Positions 1 to 6,701 of a stretch of DNA of 14,799 bases are shown here, piece after piece. The stretch is from JBPYFK01 sp051984675 (lineage in GTDB: Bacteria > Actinomycetota > Actinomycetes > Mycobacteriales > Pseudonocardiaceae): the NCBI GenBank assembly GCA_051984675.1, contig JBPYFK010000142.1, forward strand, positions 1-14,799. Direction: 5' to 3'. Positions within the stretch are counted from its first letter, which is position 1; each line of letters begins with the position of its first letter. The translations under genes were made by a program, and so were the position numbers. The notes under the pieces were generated by a model. It saw only the letters and a list, made by a program, of their open reading frames with translations, searched no databases and was not told the origin of the DNA.

Positions 1-170
1 ACACTCACCAGGCGGGACGCCGTCGACTTGTGCACGCCCAGCTCGCCCGCGATTTCGGTGATCCCGAGTTCTCCGCCGCGGGCCAGCAGCTCCAGGATGC
101 TGACAGCCCGATCAACGGACTGCACCAACGCGCCCGAGCTCCTTCCACTAGACTCAGCCGAGTTGCCCAT
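1..170 (-). CDS. IclR-family transcriptional regulator, N-terminal part (runs off the left edge)
   Basis: Reading the minus strand from the ATG at 170-168 gives 56 codons that continue past base 1. After a Ser/Gly-rich start of about 14 residues comes LVQSVDRAVSILELLARGG, the first helix typical of IclR regulators. ITEIAGELGVHKSTASRLV follows and is the recognition part of their winged helix-turn-helix. The ligand-binding domain would lie outside the window, so the effector is unknown. IclR proteins often control a divergent neighbour, here the oxidoreductase starting near 418. The intergenic region carries several palindromes that could be its operators, which is an inference. No Shine-Dalgarno precedes the ATG, and a -10-like hexamer sits six bases upstream, so a leaderless transcript is possible. 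The family call is firm; the target is not known. Confidence 0.88.
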   Translation of the reverse strand, partial: MGNSAESSGRSSGALVQSVDRAVSILELLARGGELGITEIAGELGVHKSTASRLVS

Positions 171-206
171 CGTGCAACCATAACCGATCAAGGTCGGCCC
201 TGTCCC
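170..206 (-). promoter_or_regulatory. candidate leaderless promoter of the IclR gene
   Basis: On the minus strand a -10-like TATGGT (182-177) lies 18 bases after a weak -35-like GGGACA (206-201). Transcription would begin about at the A of the ATG at 170, matching the absence of a ribosome binding site. Both hexamers are imperfect, so this is only a candidate. Confidence 0.3.
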
Positions 207-209
207 ATA

Positions 210-219
210 TCAGATCTGA
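210..219. promoter_or_regulatory. 10-bp perfect palindrome in the divergent intergenic region
   Basis: TCAGATCTGA is a perfect palindrome. It lies between the IclR gene and the divergent oxidoreductase and just upstream of the candidate IclR promoter, so it could be an operator. A palindrome of this size can also arise by chance, and no second copy was noticed nearby. Confidence 0.25.
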
Positions 220-292
220 CGCCTTCCCAGCCAGATCACTGCGCACGCTGGAAGCTGAAGTGGCGAAGTCCAGGAGCGGCACGGCAGGAATC

Positions 293-342
293 GTAGCGCT
301 GCTACCTACCTAGACGCGGCGATTAGGTCCCTTCTAGGTAGC
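293..342. promoter_or_regulatory. cluster of inverted repeats upstream of the oxidoreductase
   Basis: GTAGC (293-297) and GCTAC (301-305) form one inverted repeat around GCT. CTACCTAG (306-313) and CTAGGTAG (334-341) form a second, with a 20-base spacer. GCTACCTA (301-308) also matches TAGGTAGC (335-342). The GCTAC at 301-305 can thus pair with either the left GTAGC or the right GTAGC (338-342), giving two mutually exclusive folds. This could be operator sites for the IclR regulator or a leader-RNA switch. The symmetry is seen directly; the role is inferred. Confidence 0.45.
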
Positions 343-417
343 TTGCCCGACGAGGACAACAGCCACTTCCAGGAAGTCTTGAGACAACCTCGCCAGGCTC
401 ATGCAACGGAGACTTTG

Positions 418-1647
418 TTGGTAGATGCCCTTCCCGCGGCGACAGCCCGGAAATTTCCGACGAACACGGTGGCCGTCGTCGGCACGTCCGTGTCCGGATG
501 GCGAACGGCCCAGGAATTGCGGGAGCAGGGCTTCGACGGTCGCCTGCTGATGATCGGTTCGGAGCCGCACCCACCCTATGACCGGCCAGCGCTGTCCAAG
601 GAGTTTCTCAGTCGCAAGATCGAGGCCGAGGACCTGGTGCTGGGGAACGACGACGAACAGTCCGCGCTCCAGGCCGAGTGGTGGCTCGGTCACCGTGCGG
701 TGCGTCTGAACACGCGGGCAGGCACGCTCAGGCTCGACGACGGCACCCAGCTGCGCACTGACGGTGTGGTCATCGCTACCGGAGTCGTCCCGGGGCCCCT
801 CAGCGGCGCCGATGACCTGCCCGGATGCCACCAGCTGCGCACCCTCGACGACGCGGCGAAGCTGCGCGAGGAGGTGCACTCCGGCAGCCGGGTCGTGATC
901 GTCGGCGGCGGGCTGACGGGAGCCGAAGCAGCCTCCACGTGCCGCTTTCTGGGCGCGAAGGTCACGATCGCCGACACGCTCCACGTGCCGCTGGCACGCA
1001 CCCTCGGCATCGAGGTCGCGCCGATCTGCACCCGCCTCCACGACGACCACGGCGTCCACACCCGCTACGGCACGCCCGTCGTACGCGTACTCGGACGTGA
1101 CCACGTCACCGGTGTCGAACTCGCCGATGGCCGCGTGCTCCCAGCCGAGGTCGTTGTCACCAGCACCGGCGTGCGCCCGGCTACCGACTGGCTCCGCGGC
1201 TCCGGTGTGGGCGTCCGCGACGGAGTCGTCACCGACGCCGGCTGCATCACTCGGCTACCCAACGTCGCCGCGGTCGGGGACGTCGCCCGCTTCTACTGCC
1301 TGCACCGCAACAGCACCACCCGCCTGGAAAGCCTGTCCAGCGCGATGGGCCAGCCGCCAGTAGCTGTCCGCAACCTCCTCGCCGGCCGCACCATCAGCAG
1401 ATACACCGAGATCCCCCAGTTCTCCACCCAGCTGTACGGATCAACGCTGCAGTTCGCCGGATACGCCGGCCCGAAAGACAAGATCGCCATCGTGGACGGC
1501 TCTCCCGACGCCCGGCGATTCGTCGCCACCTACCGGCGCGCCGGGCGGCTGGTCGCCCTCTTCGCGATGAACAGCCCCAAACAGTTCGCCCGCTACCGCA
1601 AACAGCTCGCCAGCTCGTTCACTTCGGCATCCACCCCCGGGGCGTGA
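418..1647 (+). CDS. FAD/NAD(P)H-dependent oxidoreductase, ferredoxin-reductase type
   Basis: The protein is probably about 409 residues. It has an N-terminal FAD-binding fold (VAVVGTSVSG, residues 18-27), the family signature PPYDRPALSKEFL, an NAD(P)-binding fold (VVIVGGGLTGAEAA, about 159-172), the second FAD contact VAAVGDVARF, and a C-terminal reductase domain. Such flavoproteins pass electrons from NAD(P)H to a ferredoxin serving a cytochrome P450 or Rieske oxygenase, but no such partner is in the window. The usual E-H-W and W-S-D-Q stretches of the family's C-terminal half read LESLSSAMGQ and FSTQ here. The frame is open from a TTG at 343, but codons before about 418 are poor in G/C at third positions. 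TTG 418 is chosen because GGAGA (408-412) precedes it; GTG 469 is the alternative. It is divergent from the IclR gene and converges on the sensor kinase gene with only 7 bases between their stop codons. Confidence 0.85.
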   Translation: MVDALPAATARKFPTNTVAVVGTSVSGWRTAQELREQGFDGRLLMIGSEPHPPYDRPALSKEFLSRKIEAEDLVLGNDDEQSALQAEWWLGHRAVRLNTRAGTLRLDDGTQLRTDGVVIATGVVPGPLSGADDLPGCHQLRTLDDAAKLREEVHSGSRVVIVGGGLTGAEAASTCRFLGAKVTIADTLHVPLARTLGIEVAPICTRLHDDHGVHTRYGTPVVRVLGRDHVTGVELADGRVLPAEVVVTSTGVRPATDWLRGSGVGVRDGVVTDAGCITRLPNVAAVGDVARFYCLHRNSTTRLESLSSAMGQPPVAVRNLLAGRTISRYTEIPQFSTQLYGSTLQFAGYAGPKDKIAIVDGSPDARRFVATYRRAGRLVALFAMNSPKQFARYRKQLASSFTSASTPGA

Positions 1648-1660
1648 CCGGTTGTCACGC
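1642..1660. terminator. bidirectional hairpin between convergent genes
   Basis: GCGTGAC (1642-1648) and GTCACGC (1654-1660) form a perfect 7-bp stem around a 5-base loop, CGGTT. The left arm contains the oxidoreductase TGA (1645-1647) and the right arm contains the kinase stop (1655-1657 on the minus strand). No T-run follows on either side, so this would be a GC-rich terminator lacking a U-tract, of a kind reported in actinomycetes. The hairpin is clear; terminator function is inferred. Confidence 0.5.
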
Positions 1661-3343
1661 GAATTCGGACGGCGCGGGAGTGCCCGAGGCAACGACGTGG
1701 GGCAGGCGGACGGTGAACACGGCTCCGCCCTCGTTCGAGACGTCAATGGTGCCGGAGTATCGGTGGACGACTTGGCCGACCAGAGCGAGTCCCAGTCCCC
1801 TGCCATGCAACCGGTCCGGGGTTTTCGTCGACCACCCACGGGTAAATGCCTGTTGCGCTCGTTCCGGGTCGAGACCGGAGCCCGAGTCCGCGACTCGGAT
1901 CACCAGCGTGTCGCCGTCCTGACGGGCGGTGAAGTCGACGCGGCGCGGCGCGGGCCCCGCGACGGCGGCTTCGAGCGCGTTGTCCACGAGGTTGCCGACG
2001 AGCGTGACGAGGTCCCGTGTCTCGATCGAGACAGCGTCGACGACGGTGTCCGGCGTGATGAACAGCTCGACACCCTTTTCGTGTGCTACGGCGAGCTTTC
2101 CCAGCATGAGCGCGGCCAGCGCGGGTTCCTGGACCGCGCCGACGAGCTGGTCCGCGAGCTGCTGCGCCGCCTGGAGTTCGGCGGTCGCCAGCGTGACGGC
2201 TTCCTCCGCCTTGCCGAGTTCGACGAGCATGACGACGGTGTGCAGCCGGTTGGCGGATTCGTGTGCCTGCGCGCGCAGCGCGTCGGCGAATCCCCGGATC
2301 GAGTCCAGCTCGCCGGTGAGCGCCTGCAATTCCGTGTGGTCGCGTAGGGTCGTAGCGGTGCCGAGTAACCGGCCTTTCCGGTAAACGGGCATCTGATTGA
2401 CGAGAAGCGTGTGGTCGCGGGTGAGATGGATTTCGTCGGTGACCGTCCGCCCGGATTCCAGCAACTCGCGCAATGATCCGGGGATCTTCAGATCATGCAC
2501 GCGTTGTCCGTGGAAGTCTGCCCCGAAGAGCAGCAGCCGTCTCGCCTCGTCGTTGGCCAGGATCATGCGCCCGGTGGGATCCACGACCACGAGGCCCTCA
2601 CGCATGGCGTGCAGCACCGCATCGTGATGTTCATACATGGCCGTGATTTCTTCCGGTCCCAGACCGTGGGTTTGGCGCTTCAGGCGCTGACTGACGAAGA
2701 ACGATCCCAACGCCACCGCCGCGAGAGCGCTCCCGAACACGCCAAGCAGGCCAGGCAGCAGACGGCTGAACGCCTGCGCGATCTGACTGTGCGAGGACAC
2801 CTCAACGACACCAACGACCTGCCCCTGAGTCCCGTAGACCGGCACCCGGGCCCGCATGCGAGGCTCAGACGGGTTTTCTTCCCAGCGGTCCAGCACAGTT
2901 TGGCCGGACAGTTCGGCGGTCAGGTCCCCGTCATAGCGGATGCCGACGCCCGAGGGTGTGGGAGAGGTCAGCCTCGTGTACTGCGAGTCGATGATGACGA
3001 CGGATTCGTCGACCTCGGGACTGGCCACCTGGATGGCGTCGGCTATCGGCTGCAGGATCGCGTTCCCGGTCAACGGTGGCCGCGTGAGCGTCTCACGAAC
3101 CTGTGGCAACTGCGCCACAAGGGACGCTGCGGCCAGCACATTCCGGGACGCGTCATTCTCGCTGGTCTGTTCGGCTTGGCGGTACACCAGCACAGAGCCG
3201 ACCACAGCGGTTAACAGGATCACCGCCAATTGCAGAAGGAACAATTGGCGTGCCACGCTCAACTCACGCAGACCCATACGTGTTCGCAAGGAACGCGAGA
3301 CGATCCTCGGCCAGTGCGGGACGCGGCGAGCGCTCCGATACAT
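1655..3343 (-). CDS. CitA/DcuS-like membrane sensor histidine kinase
   Basis: Counted from ATG 3343, the protein is about 562 residues. It has a first membrane segment (about 33-53, LFLLQLAVILLTAVVGSVLV), an extracytoplasmic sensor domain (about 60-190), and a second membrane segment (about 196-217). A cytoplasmic PAS domain (about 235-340) and a Spo0B-like histidine-kinase core follow. The phosphorylated His is about 361 in RAQAHESANRLH. The N box is NLVDNALEAA (about 451-460), the G1 box is ADSGSGL, and the G2 box is GRGLGLAL. This layout matches sensors of di- and tricarboxylates such as CitA, DcuS and DctS; the ligand here is unknown. Its likely partner is the response regulator at 5093-5776, separated from it by the ATPase regulator gene. 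Start is uncertain: the frame is open from TTG 3373, and ATG 3277 fits the usual N-terminus but has no Shine-Dalgarno. It follows the ATPase gene in the same direction after roughly 95 bases. Confidence 0.88.
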   Translation of the reverse strand: MYRSARRVPHWPRIVSRSLRTRMGLRELSVARQLFLLQLAVILLTAVVGSVLVYRQAEQTSENDASRNVLAAASLVAQLPQVRETLTRPPLTGNAILQPIADAIQVASPEVDESVVIIDSQYTRLTSPTPSGVGIRYDGDLTAELSGQTVLDRWEENPSEPRMRARVPVYGTQGQVVGVVEVSSHSQIAQAFSRLLPGLLGVFGSALAAVALGSFFVSQRLKRQTHGLGPEEITAMYEHHDAVLHAMREGLVVVDPTGRMILANDEARRLLLFGADFHGQRVHDLKIPGSLRELLESGRTVTDEIHLTRDHTLLVNQMPVYRKGRLLGTATTLRDHTELQALTGELDSIRGFADALRAQAHESANRLHTVVMLVELGKAEEAVTLATAELQAAQQLADQLVGAVQEPALAALMLGKLAVAHEKGVELFITPDTVVDAVSIETRDLVTLVGNLVDNALEAAVAGPAPRRVDFTARQDGDTLVIRVADSGSGLDPERAQQAFTRGWSTKTPDRLHGRGLGLALVGQVVHRYSGTIDVSNEGGAVFTVRLPHVVASGTPAPSEFA

Positions 3344-3437
3344 GAGGGAAGCATAGATGTCACATTGTTCCAAATCGACCTTAACGGACCCGGTTTATTG
3401 ATCTCCAACCGCTCGACGATCATGCGAGGGCAGCCCG

Positions 3438-4820
3438 TCAGCCAGCGTGCGCGGTGACCCACGAGGCGATCTGGGCGCGGGAGTGGAAGCCGAGCTTGAC
3501 CAGGATGTGTTCGACGTGCGCATCCGCCGTGCGGAGAGAGATCACGAGGGTCTCCGCGATCTTCTTGTTGGTGAGCCCCTGCGAGACCAGGTCGGCGACC
3601 TGCAGCTCCCTCGGGGTCAGGACATTCTGATCACCGGTTTTCGCCGGGGGCGCCACCACCGTGGCAGTGCGCTCGCTCACGTCGGGCTTTCCCGAGTCCA
3701 AGGACTGCCCGGTCGTCGGCGTGACTGAGAACCTGCACCAATCGCGGTACCGCAGTACCACGTCGGCTTCCTCCCCCGACTCGGTCAGCAGCTCGCGGCC
3801 ATACTGCCGGATGGATTCCAACAGCCGATACCGTGTGTTCGAGTCGTGATCCACACGCACCAGAATTGATTTGTCCACCAACCGGGTAAGGAAGTGCAGC
3901 ACGTCGTCGGGCTGCATCTCGCCACCCGCACCGACCGCTTCGGCCGCGTCAAGACTGAACGCGTCGGGAAACACCGACAGCCGAGCCCACAGCGCCTGCT
4001 CATGCTGGGAGCAGAGCGCGGCACTCCACTCGGCGGACTCCCGGGCACCCCGACGGTGCGATTGTCGAGCAACGCCGGGAGGGGTCAACAGCCGGAAGCG
4101 GTTCGCCAACCGCTCCACGATCTCGTGCACCGACAGTGCCCGCAGCCACAGCGCGGCTGTTTCGATCTCGAACGGAATCCCGTCCAACCGCTGGCAGAGC
4201 GTCGCGACAGCCGCGGCATTGCCATCGCCGACCTCGAAGCCGGGGACCAGCGCCCCGGCGCGCTCGGTGAACAGGCGCACCGCGTCGTACTGATCCAGCG
4301 TCGCCGGTGACAGCGTCGCACCTACCGGCGGCACCGACAGAGGCGGAACCGGCAGGACGCACTCGCCAGCAACCGACAGCGTTTCCCGGCTGGTCGCCAG
4401 AATCCGCAGCCCCGGAGCGGCCTGGAGGGCCGCGGCGGCGAACCTGGCGCAGGCCTCGACCAGATGTTCGCAGTTGTCCAGCACCAGCAGAGCCCGCTTC
4501 TCAGCGAGCCCGGCCGCCACCGTCTCGACTCCGGCGTCGCCGTCGCACTCCGGGAGGCCGAGAGCCTTCGCCACCGTCGGCGCGACCAAGCGGCCATCGA
4601 CGATCGGGGTGAGATCGACAAGCCGAACGCCATCCGGGAACGTGCGGTACATCTGCTTGGCCAACCGCCGCGCGAGCCGCGTCTTGCCCACGCCACCGAC
4701 TCCGGTCAACGTGAGAAGCCGCGAGTGGGACAGCAAGCGCCGGGCCTCAGCCACCTCGAGGCGGCGACCCACGAAGCTGGTGGTCTCCGCGGGAAGTGCC
4801 GCTGCTGCGGCCTCTAACAT
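3438..4820 (-). CDS. compact LuxR-family ATPase regulator (NB-ARC-like, no TPR region)
   Basis: The protein is 460 residues from ATG 4820. It has FVGRRLE at the N-terminus, Walker A GVGGVGKT (40-47), Walker B LLVLDNCEH (111-119), and LATSRETL (sensor-like). An NB-ARC winged-helix part (about 180-355) contains LWARLSVFPDAFSLDAAEA and YRLLESIRQYGRELL. The C-terminal LuxR helix-turn-helix (about 400-455) reads LTPRELQVADLVSQGLTNKK and onward to KLGFHSRAQIASW. Family members usually carry a TPR-like region of a few hundred residues between these parts, for a total near 700-900. Here only about 35 linker residues separate RYRDWC from the HTH. Start: AGGGGAGG (4838-4831) ends 10-11 bases before ATG 4820 and overlaps the alternative GTG 4829, so the ATG is preferred. 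It lies between, and may work with, a two-component pair; direct evidence for its targets is lacking. Confidence 0.85.
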   Translation of the reverse strand: MLEAAAAALPAETTSFVGRRLEVAEARRLLSHSRLLTLTGVGGVGKTRLARRLAKQMYRTFPDGVRLVDLTPIVDGRLVAPTVAKALGLPECDGDAGVETVAAGLAEKRALLVLDNCEHLVEACARFAAAALQAAPGLRILATSRETLSVAGECVLPVPPLSVPPVGATLSPATLDQYDAVRLFTERAGALVPGFEVGDGNAAAVATLCQRLDGIPFEIETAALWLRALSVHEIVERLANRFRLLTPPGVARQSHRRGARESAEWSAALCSQHEQALWARLSVFPDAFSLDAAEAVGAGGEMQPDDVLHFLTRLVDKSILVRVDHDSNTRYRLLESIRQYGRELLTESGEEADVVLRYRDWCRFSVTPTTGQSLDSGKPDVSERTATVVAPPAKTGDQNVLTPRELQVADLVSQGLTNKKIAETLVISLRTADAHVEHILVKLGFHSRAQIASWVTAHAG

Positions 4821-4828
4821 GCTGACCA

Positions 4829-4838
4829 CCCTCCCCTG
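4829..4838 (-). promoter_or_regulatory. ribosome binding site that decides the ATPase-regulator start
   Basis: Minus-strand AGGGGAGG lies just before GTG 4829 and about nine to ten bases before ATG 4820. The GTG would abut the Shine-Dalgarno and be too close to use it, so the ATG is the better start. Confidence 0.6.
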
Positions 4839-4853
4839 ATTCGCGAGTGCGGG

Positions 4854-4900
4854 ATGTCGGTGTCGATCATCGGTTACGTCAACAAGCCTGCCCCTAGGGG
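4854..4900 (-). promoter_or_regulatory. candidate promoter and palindrome upstream of the ATPase regulator
   Basis: On the minus strand TTGACG (4882-4877) is a good -35 match, with CGACAT (4859-4854) 17 bases downstream as a poor -10. Directly upstream of the -35 is the perfect palindrome CCCCTAGGGG (4891-4900), in a position suited to an activator. The -35 and palindrome are clear, the -10 is weak. Confidence 0.28.
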
Positions 4901-4918
4901 AGAGGAGGAGCCATCATT

Positions 4919-4935
4919 ACGCGCATAACGCGCAT
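4919..4935. repeat. short direct repeat in the divergent regulator intergenic region
   Basis: ACGCGCAT occurs twice, at 4919-4926 and 4928-4935, separated by one A. It lies between the divergent ATPase-regulator and response-regulator genes. A period of nine bases is close to one helical turn, so a tandem-binding regulator is conceivable. It may also be chance in GC-rich DNA. Confidence 0.3.
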
Positions 4936-5014
4936 CGCCACCGGGTCAGCGCGGCTGCGATCACGCTCAACCCCACCAAGACCCTCGCGTTCCGTTATCT
5001 CGCCCCAGCTTCCA

Positions 5015-5034
5015 CGTCGTGAGCTGGCACGACG
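5015..5034. promoter_or_regulatory. inverted repeat CGTCGTG-N6-CACGACG upstream of the response regulator
   Basis: CGTCGTG (5015-5021) and CACGACG (5028-5034) are perfect 7-base inverted arms around AGCTGG. A nested repeat, CAGCT (5006-5010) with AGCTG (5022-5026), overlaps it. The centre is about 68 bases before the response-regulator start, a typical operator or activator position. The 20-base size fits a dimeric regulator. Which protein binds is unknown. Confidence 0.45.
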
Positions 5035-5055
5035 GTCCCTCGGTTGGAGTACCCT

Positions 5056-5073
5056 TGCCGGCACACACCGGCA
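5056..5073. promoter_or_regulatory. inverted repeat TGCCGG-N6-CCGGCA next to the response-regulator RBS
   Basis: TGCCGG (5056-5061) and CCGGCA (5068-5073) are perfect 6-base arms around CACACA. They end three bases before the GAAGG Shine-Dalgarno (5076-5080). It has the same N6 spacing as the repeat at 5015-5034 but different arms. It could be an operator or, as RNA, a small hairpin next to the ribosome binding site. Confidence 0.4.
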
Positions 5074-5092
5074 TTGAAGGCGTCCCTTGCAC

Positions 5093-5776
5093 ATGATCCG
5101 CACACTGGTAGTCGAGGACGACAAGTCCCTCGCCGAAGTGCACCGCTTAGCCACCGAGCGGGTGCCGGGCTTCCAGGTAGCAGCGGTCGCTCACCTGGGC
5201 GGCGAAGCGCTGCGAATCCTCGCGACACAGGAAATCGACCTCGTCCTGCTGGACTTCTACCTCCCGGACATGAACGGCCTGGAGGTGTGCCGCACGCTGC
5301 GCGCCCGGGGAGATCAGGTCGACGTCATCGCGGTCACCTCCGCACGCGATGTCGCCATGGTGCGCTCAGCGGTGTCGCTCGGGATCGTCCACTACCTCAT
5401 CAAGCCGTTCTCCTTCGCGGCGTTCCGCGAGAAACTCCAGGCGTACGCGGAATTTCGCCGACGCACCCACACGACGTCGGAGAGCCTGGGACAGCAGGAC
5501 GTCGATCAGGCGCTCGCCGCGCTGCGGGAGCCAGCGGATGCGGAACTGCCCAAGGGCCTGGCCAGCGAGACGCTCGGGGCGATCGTGACCATGCTGCAAA
5601 CCGGCGAGCGGCTGTCGGCCGCGGACATCGCGTCCGGTATGGGAATCTCCAGGCCCACCGCGCGCCGCTACCTCGATTACCTGACCTCACACAGGTTGGT
5701 GCACCAACAGCCGCGCTACGGAAGCACGGGACGCCCCGAGTACGTCTACACGTGGTCGGGACCCACGGAGTCGTAA
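5093..5776 (+). CDS. CitB/DcuR-like response regulator
   Basis: A receiver domain is followed by a DNA-binding domain, 227 residues from ATG 5093. Receiver residues are the acidic cluster VVEDD (about 6-10), the phospho-acceptor Asp about 54 in LLDFYLPDMNG, the conserved Thr/Ser in AVTSAR (about 82-83), and Lys about 104 in IKPF. The C-terminal part has a helix-turn-helix (LSAADIASGMGISRPTARRY, about 175-194), followed by a short wing (HQQPRYGSTGRPEYVY), as in CitB, DcuR and DctR regulators. Those pair with CitA/DcuS-type kinases, so the kinase at 1655-3343 is the likely partner. TTG 5087 is an alternative start with better spacing to GAAGG (6 bases, against 12 for the ATG), but homologous receivers usually begin right at MIRTLVVEDD. 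The gene diverges from the ATPase regulator and converges on purU, so it may control the folate/sarcosine operon; that is inference. Confidence 0.88.
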   Translation: MIRTLVVEDDKSLAEVHRLATERVPGFQVAAVAHLGGEALRILATQEIDLVLLDFYLPDMNGLEVCRTLRARGDQVDVIAVTSARDVAMVRSAVSLGIVHYLIKPFSFAAFREKLQAYAEFRRRTHTTSESLGQQDVDQALAALREPADAELPKGLASETLGAIVTMLQTGERLSAADIASGMGISRPTARRYLDYLTSHRLVHQQPRYGSTGRPEYVYTWSGPTES

Positions 5777-5824
5777 CCACCACTGTGGATTCGACGCGTG
5801 CGCTTCTTGTGGACAGAGCTTCCT

Positions 5825-5842
5825 TCTCGGCTACCAGCGAGA
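5825..5842. terminator. possible hairpin between response regulator and purU
   Basis: TCTC-(G)-GCT pairs with AGC-GAGA around a three-base ACC loop, a stem of about seven pairs with one bulged G. It lies directly beyond the purU stop codon (5844-5846, minus strand) and after the response-regulator stop at 5776, at a convergent junction. No T-run is present, so terminator function is a guess based on position. Confidence 0.3.
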
Positions 5843-5843
5843 G

Positions 5844-6689
5844 TCAGCCGAATACGACGGTGCTGTTGCCGTTGAGCAGCACGCGCTGCTCGCAGTGCCA
5901 CCGCACCGCCCTGGCCAGTGCCAGGGCTTCCGCGTCGCGACCGACGGTCGCCAACCCACGCGGGTCGAAGGTGTGGTCGATGCGGATGACCTCCTGCTCG
6001 ATGATCGGCCCTTCGTCGAGGTCCGGCGTGACGTAGTGAGCCGTGGCGCCCACCAGCTTCACACCCCGGTCGAAAGCCTGGTGGTAGGGCTTGGCACCCT
6101 TGAAACCGGGCAGGAACGAGTGGTGGATGTTGATGGCGCGCCCGTGCAGCGCGCGGCAGGCATCGTCGGAGAGCACCTGCATGTAGCGGGCGAGCACAAC
6201 GAGGTCAGCCTCGTACTCGTCGGCCAGTTCGAGGAGCCTGGCCTCGGCCCGCTCCTTGCCGTCCGGCGTCACCGGAACGTGGAAGAAGGGCAGGTTCGCG
6301 GCCTCCGCCATCGGCCGCAGCTCCTCGTGGTTGGACACGACCGCGACGATCTCCGCGCCCAGGCTCCCGGCCCGCCAACGGAAAATCAGATCGTTCAGGC
6401 AGTGGCCGAGCTTCGAGACCATGACCAGCACGCGCTGCGGCCGGTCGTCGACCAACGAGAACGACATCCCGAACTCGGCGGCCACCCGCTCGAACGCGGT
6501 CGAGAGCGCCTCGGCGTCCGCCCCCTCGGTGGAACGGAAAGCGGTTCGCTGGAACAACTGCCCGCGCGTGACGTCGTCGAACTGCTGGTGCTCGACGATG
6601 TCGCACTTCTGCTCGAACAGGAACGAGGTGACCGCGTGGACGATTCCGGGCCGCTGCCGGCAGTTGAGGGTCAAGGTGAAGGTGGTCAT
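5844..6689 (-). CDS. purU: formyltetrahydrofolate deformylase
   Basis: PurU hydrolyses 10-formyl-THF to formate and THF in the cytoplasm. The protein has 281 residues, the usual length. An N-terminal ACT domain (about 3-80, starting FTLTLNCRQRPGIVHAVTSF) is followed by the formyltransferase-like hydrolase domain (about 85-280). Catalytic features are visible: INIHHSFLPGFKGAKPY (Asn187 and the HxSxLP motif at 189-194) and Asp225 in VTPDLDEGPII. It starts at ATG 6689 with AGGAGAT about eight bases before it, only 12 bases after the folD-like stop codon, so it is the last gene of the operon. Here it probably does not serve purine synthesis but disposes of one-carbon units from sarcosine, regenerating THF for sarcosine oxidase and releasing formate. 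The call is very secure; the catabolic role follows from the neighbours. Confidence 0.96.
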   Translation of the reverse strand: MTTFTLTLNCRQRPGIVHAVTSFLFEQKCDIVEHQQFDDVTRGQLFQRTAFRSTEGADAEALSTAFERVAAEFGMSFSLVDDRPQRVLVMVSKLGHCLNDLIFRWRAGSLGAEIVAVVSNHEELRPMAEAANLPFFHVPVTPDGKERAEARLLELADEYEADLVVLARYMQVLSDDACRALHGRAINIHHSFLPGFKGAKPYHQAFDRGVKLVGATAHYVTPDLDEGPIIEQEVIRIDHTFDPRGLATVGRDAEALALARAVRWHCEQRVLLNGNSTVVFG

Positions 6690-6701
6690 GACATCGATCT
6701 C

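Noticed and set aside
30..296. Plus-strand frame of 88 codons at the left edge.
   Set aside because: It overlaps the IclR gene in antisense, has no recognisable domain and no ribosome binding site.
4815..4817. TTA as second codon of the ATPase regulator, with further TTA codons in the response regulator and kinase, hinting at bldA-type control.
   Set aside because: In-frame TTA codons also occur in sdaA (about 9054) and soxA (about 12486), so TTA is not confined to regulators here.
4894..5154. Minus-strand small frame between the divergent regulators.
   Set aside because: It overlaps the response-regulator start, is rich in Arg/Ser/Cys, and has no family match. The region is better explained as a control region.
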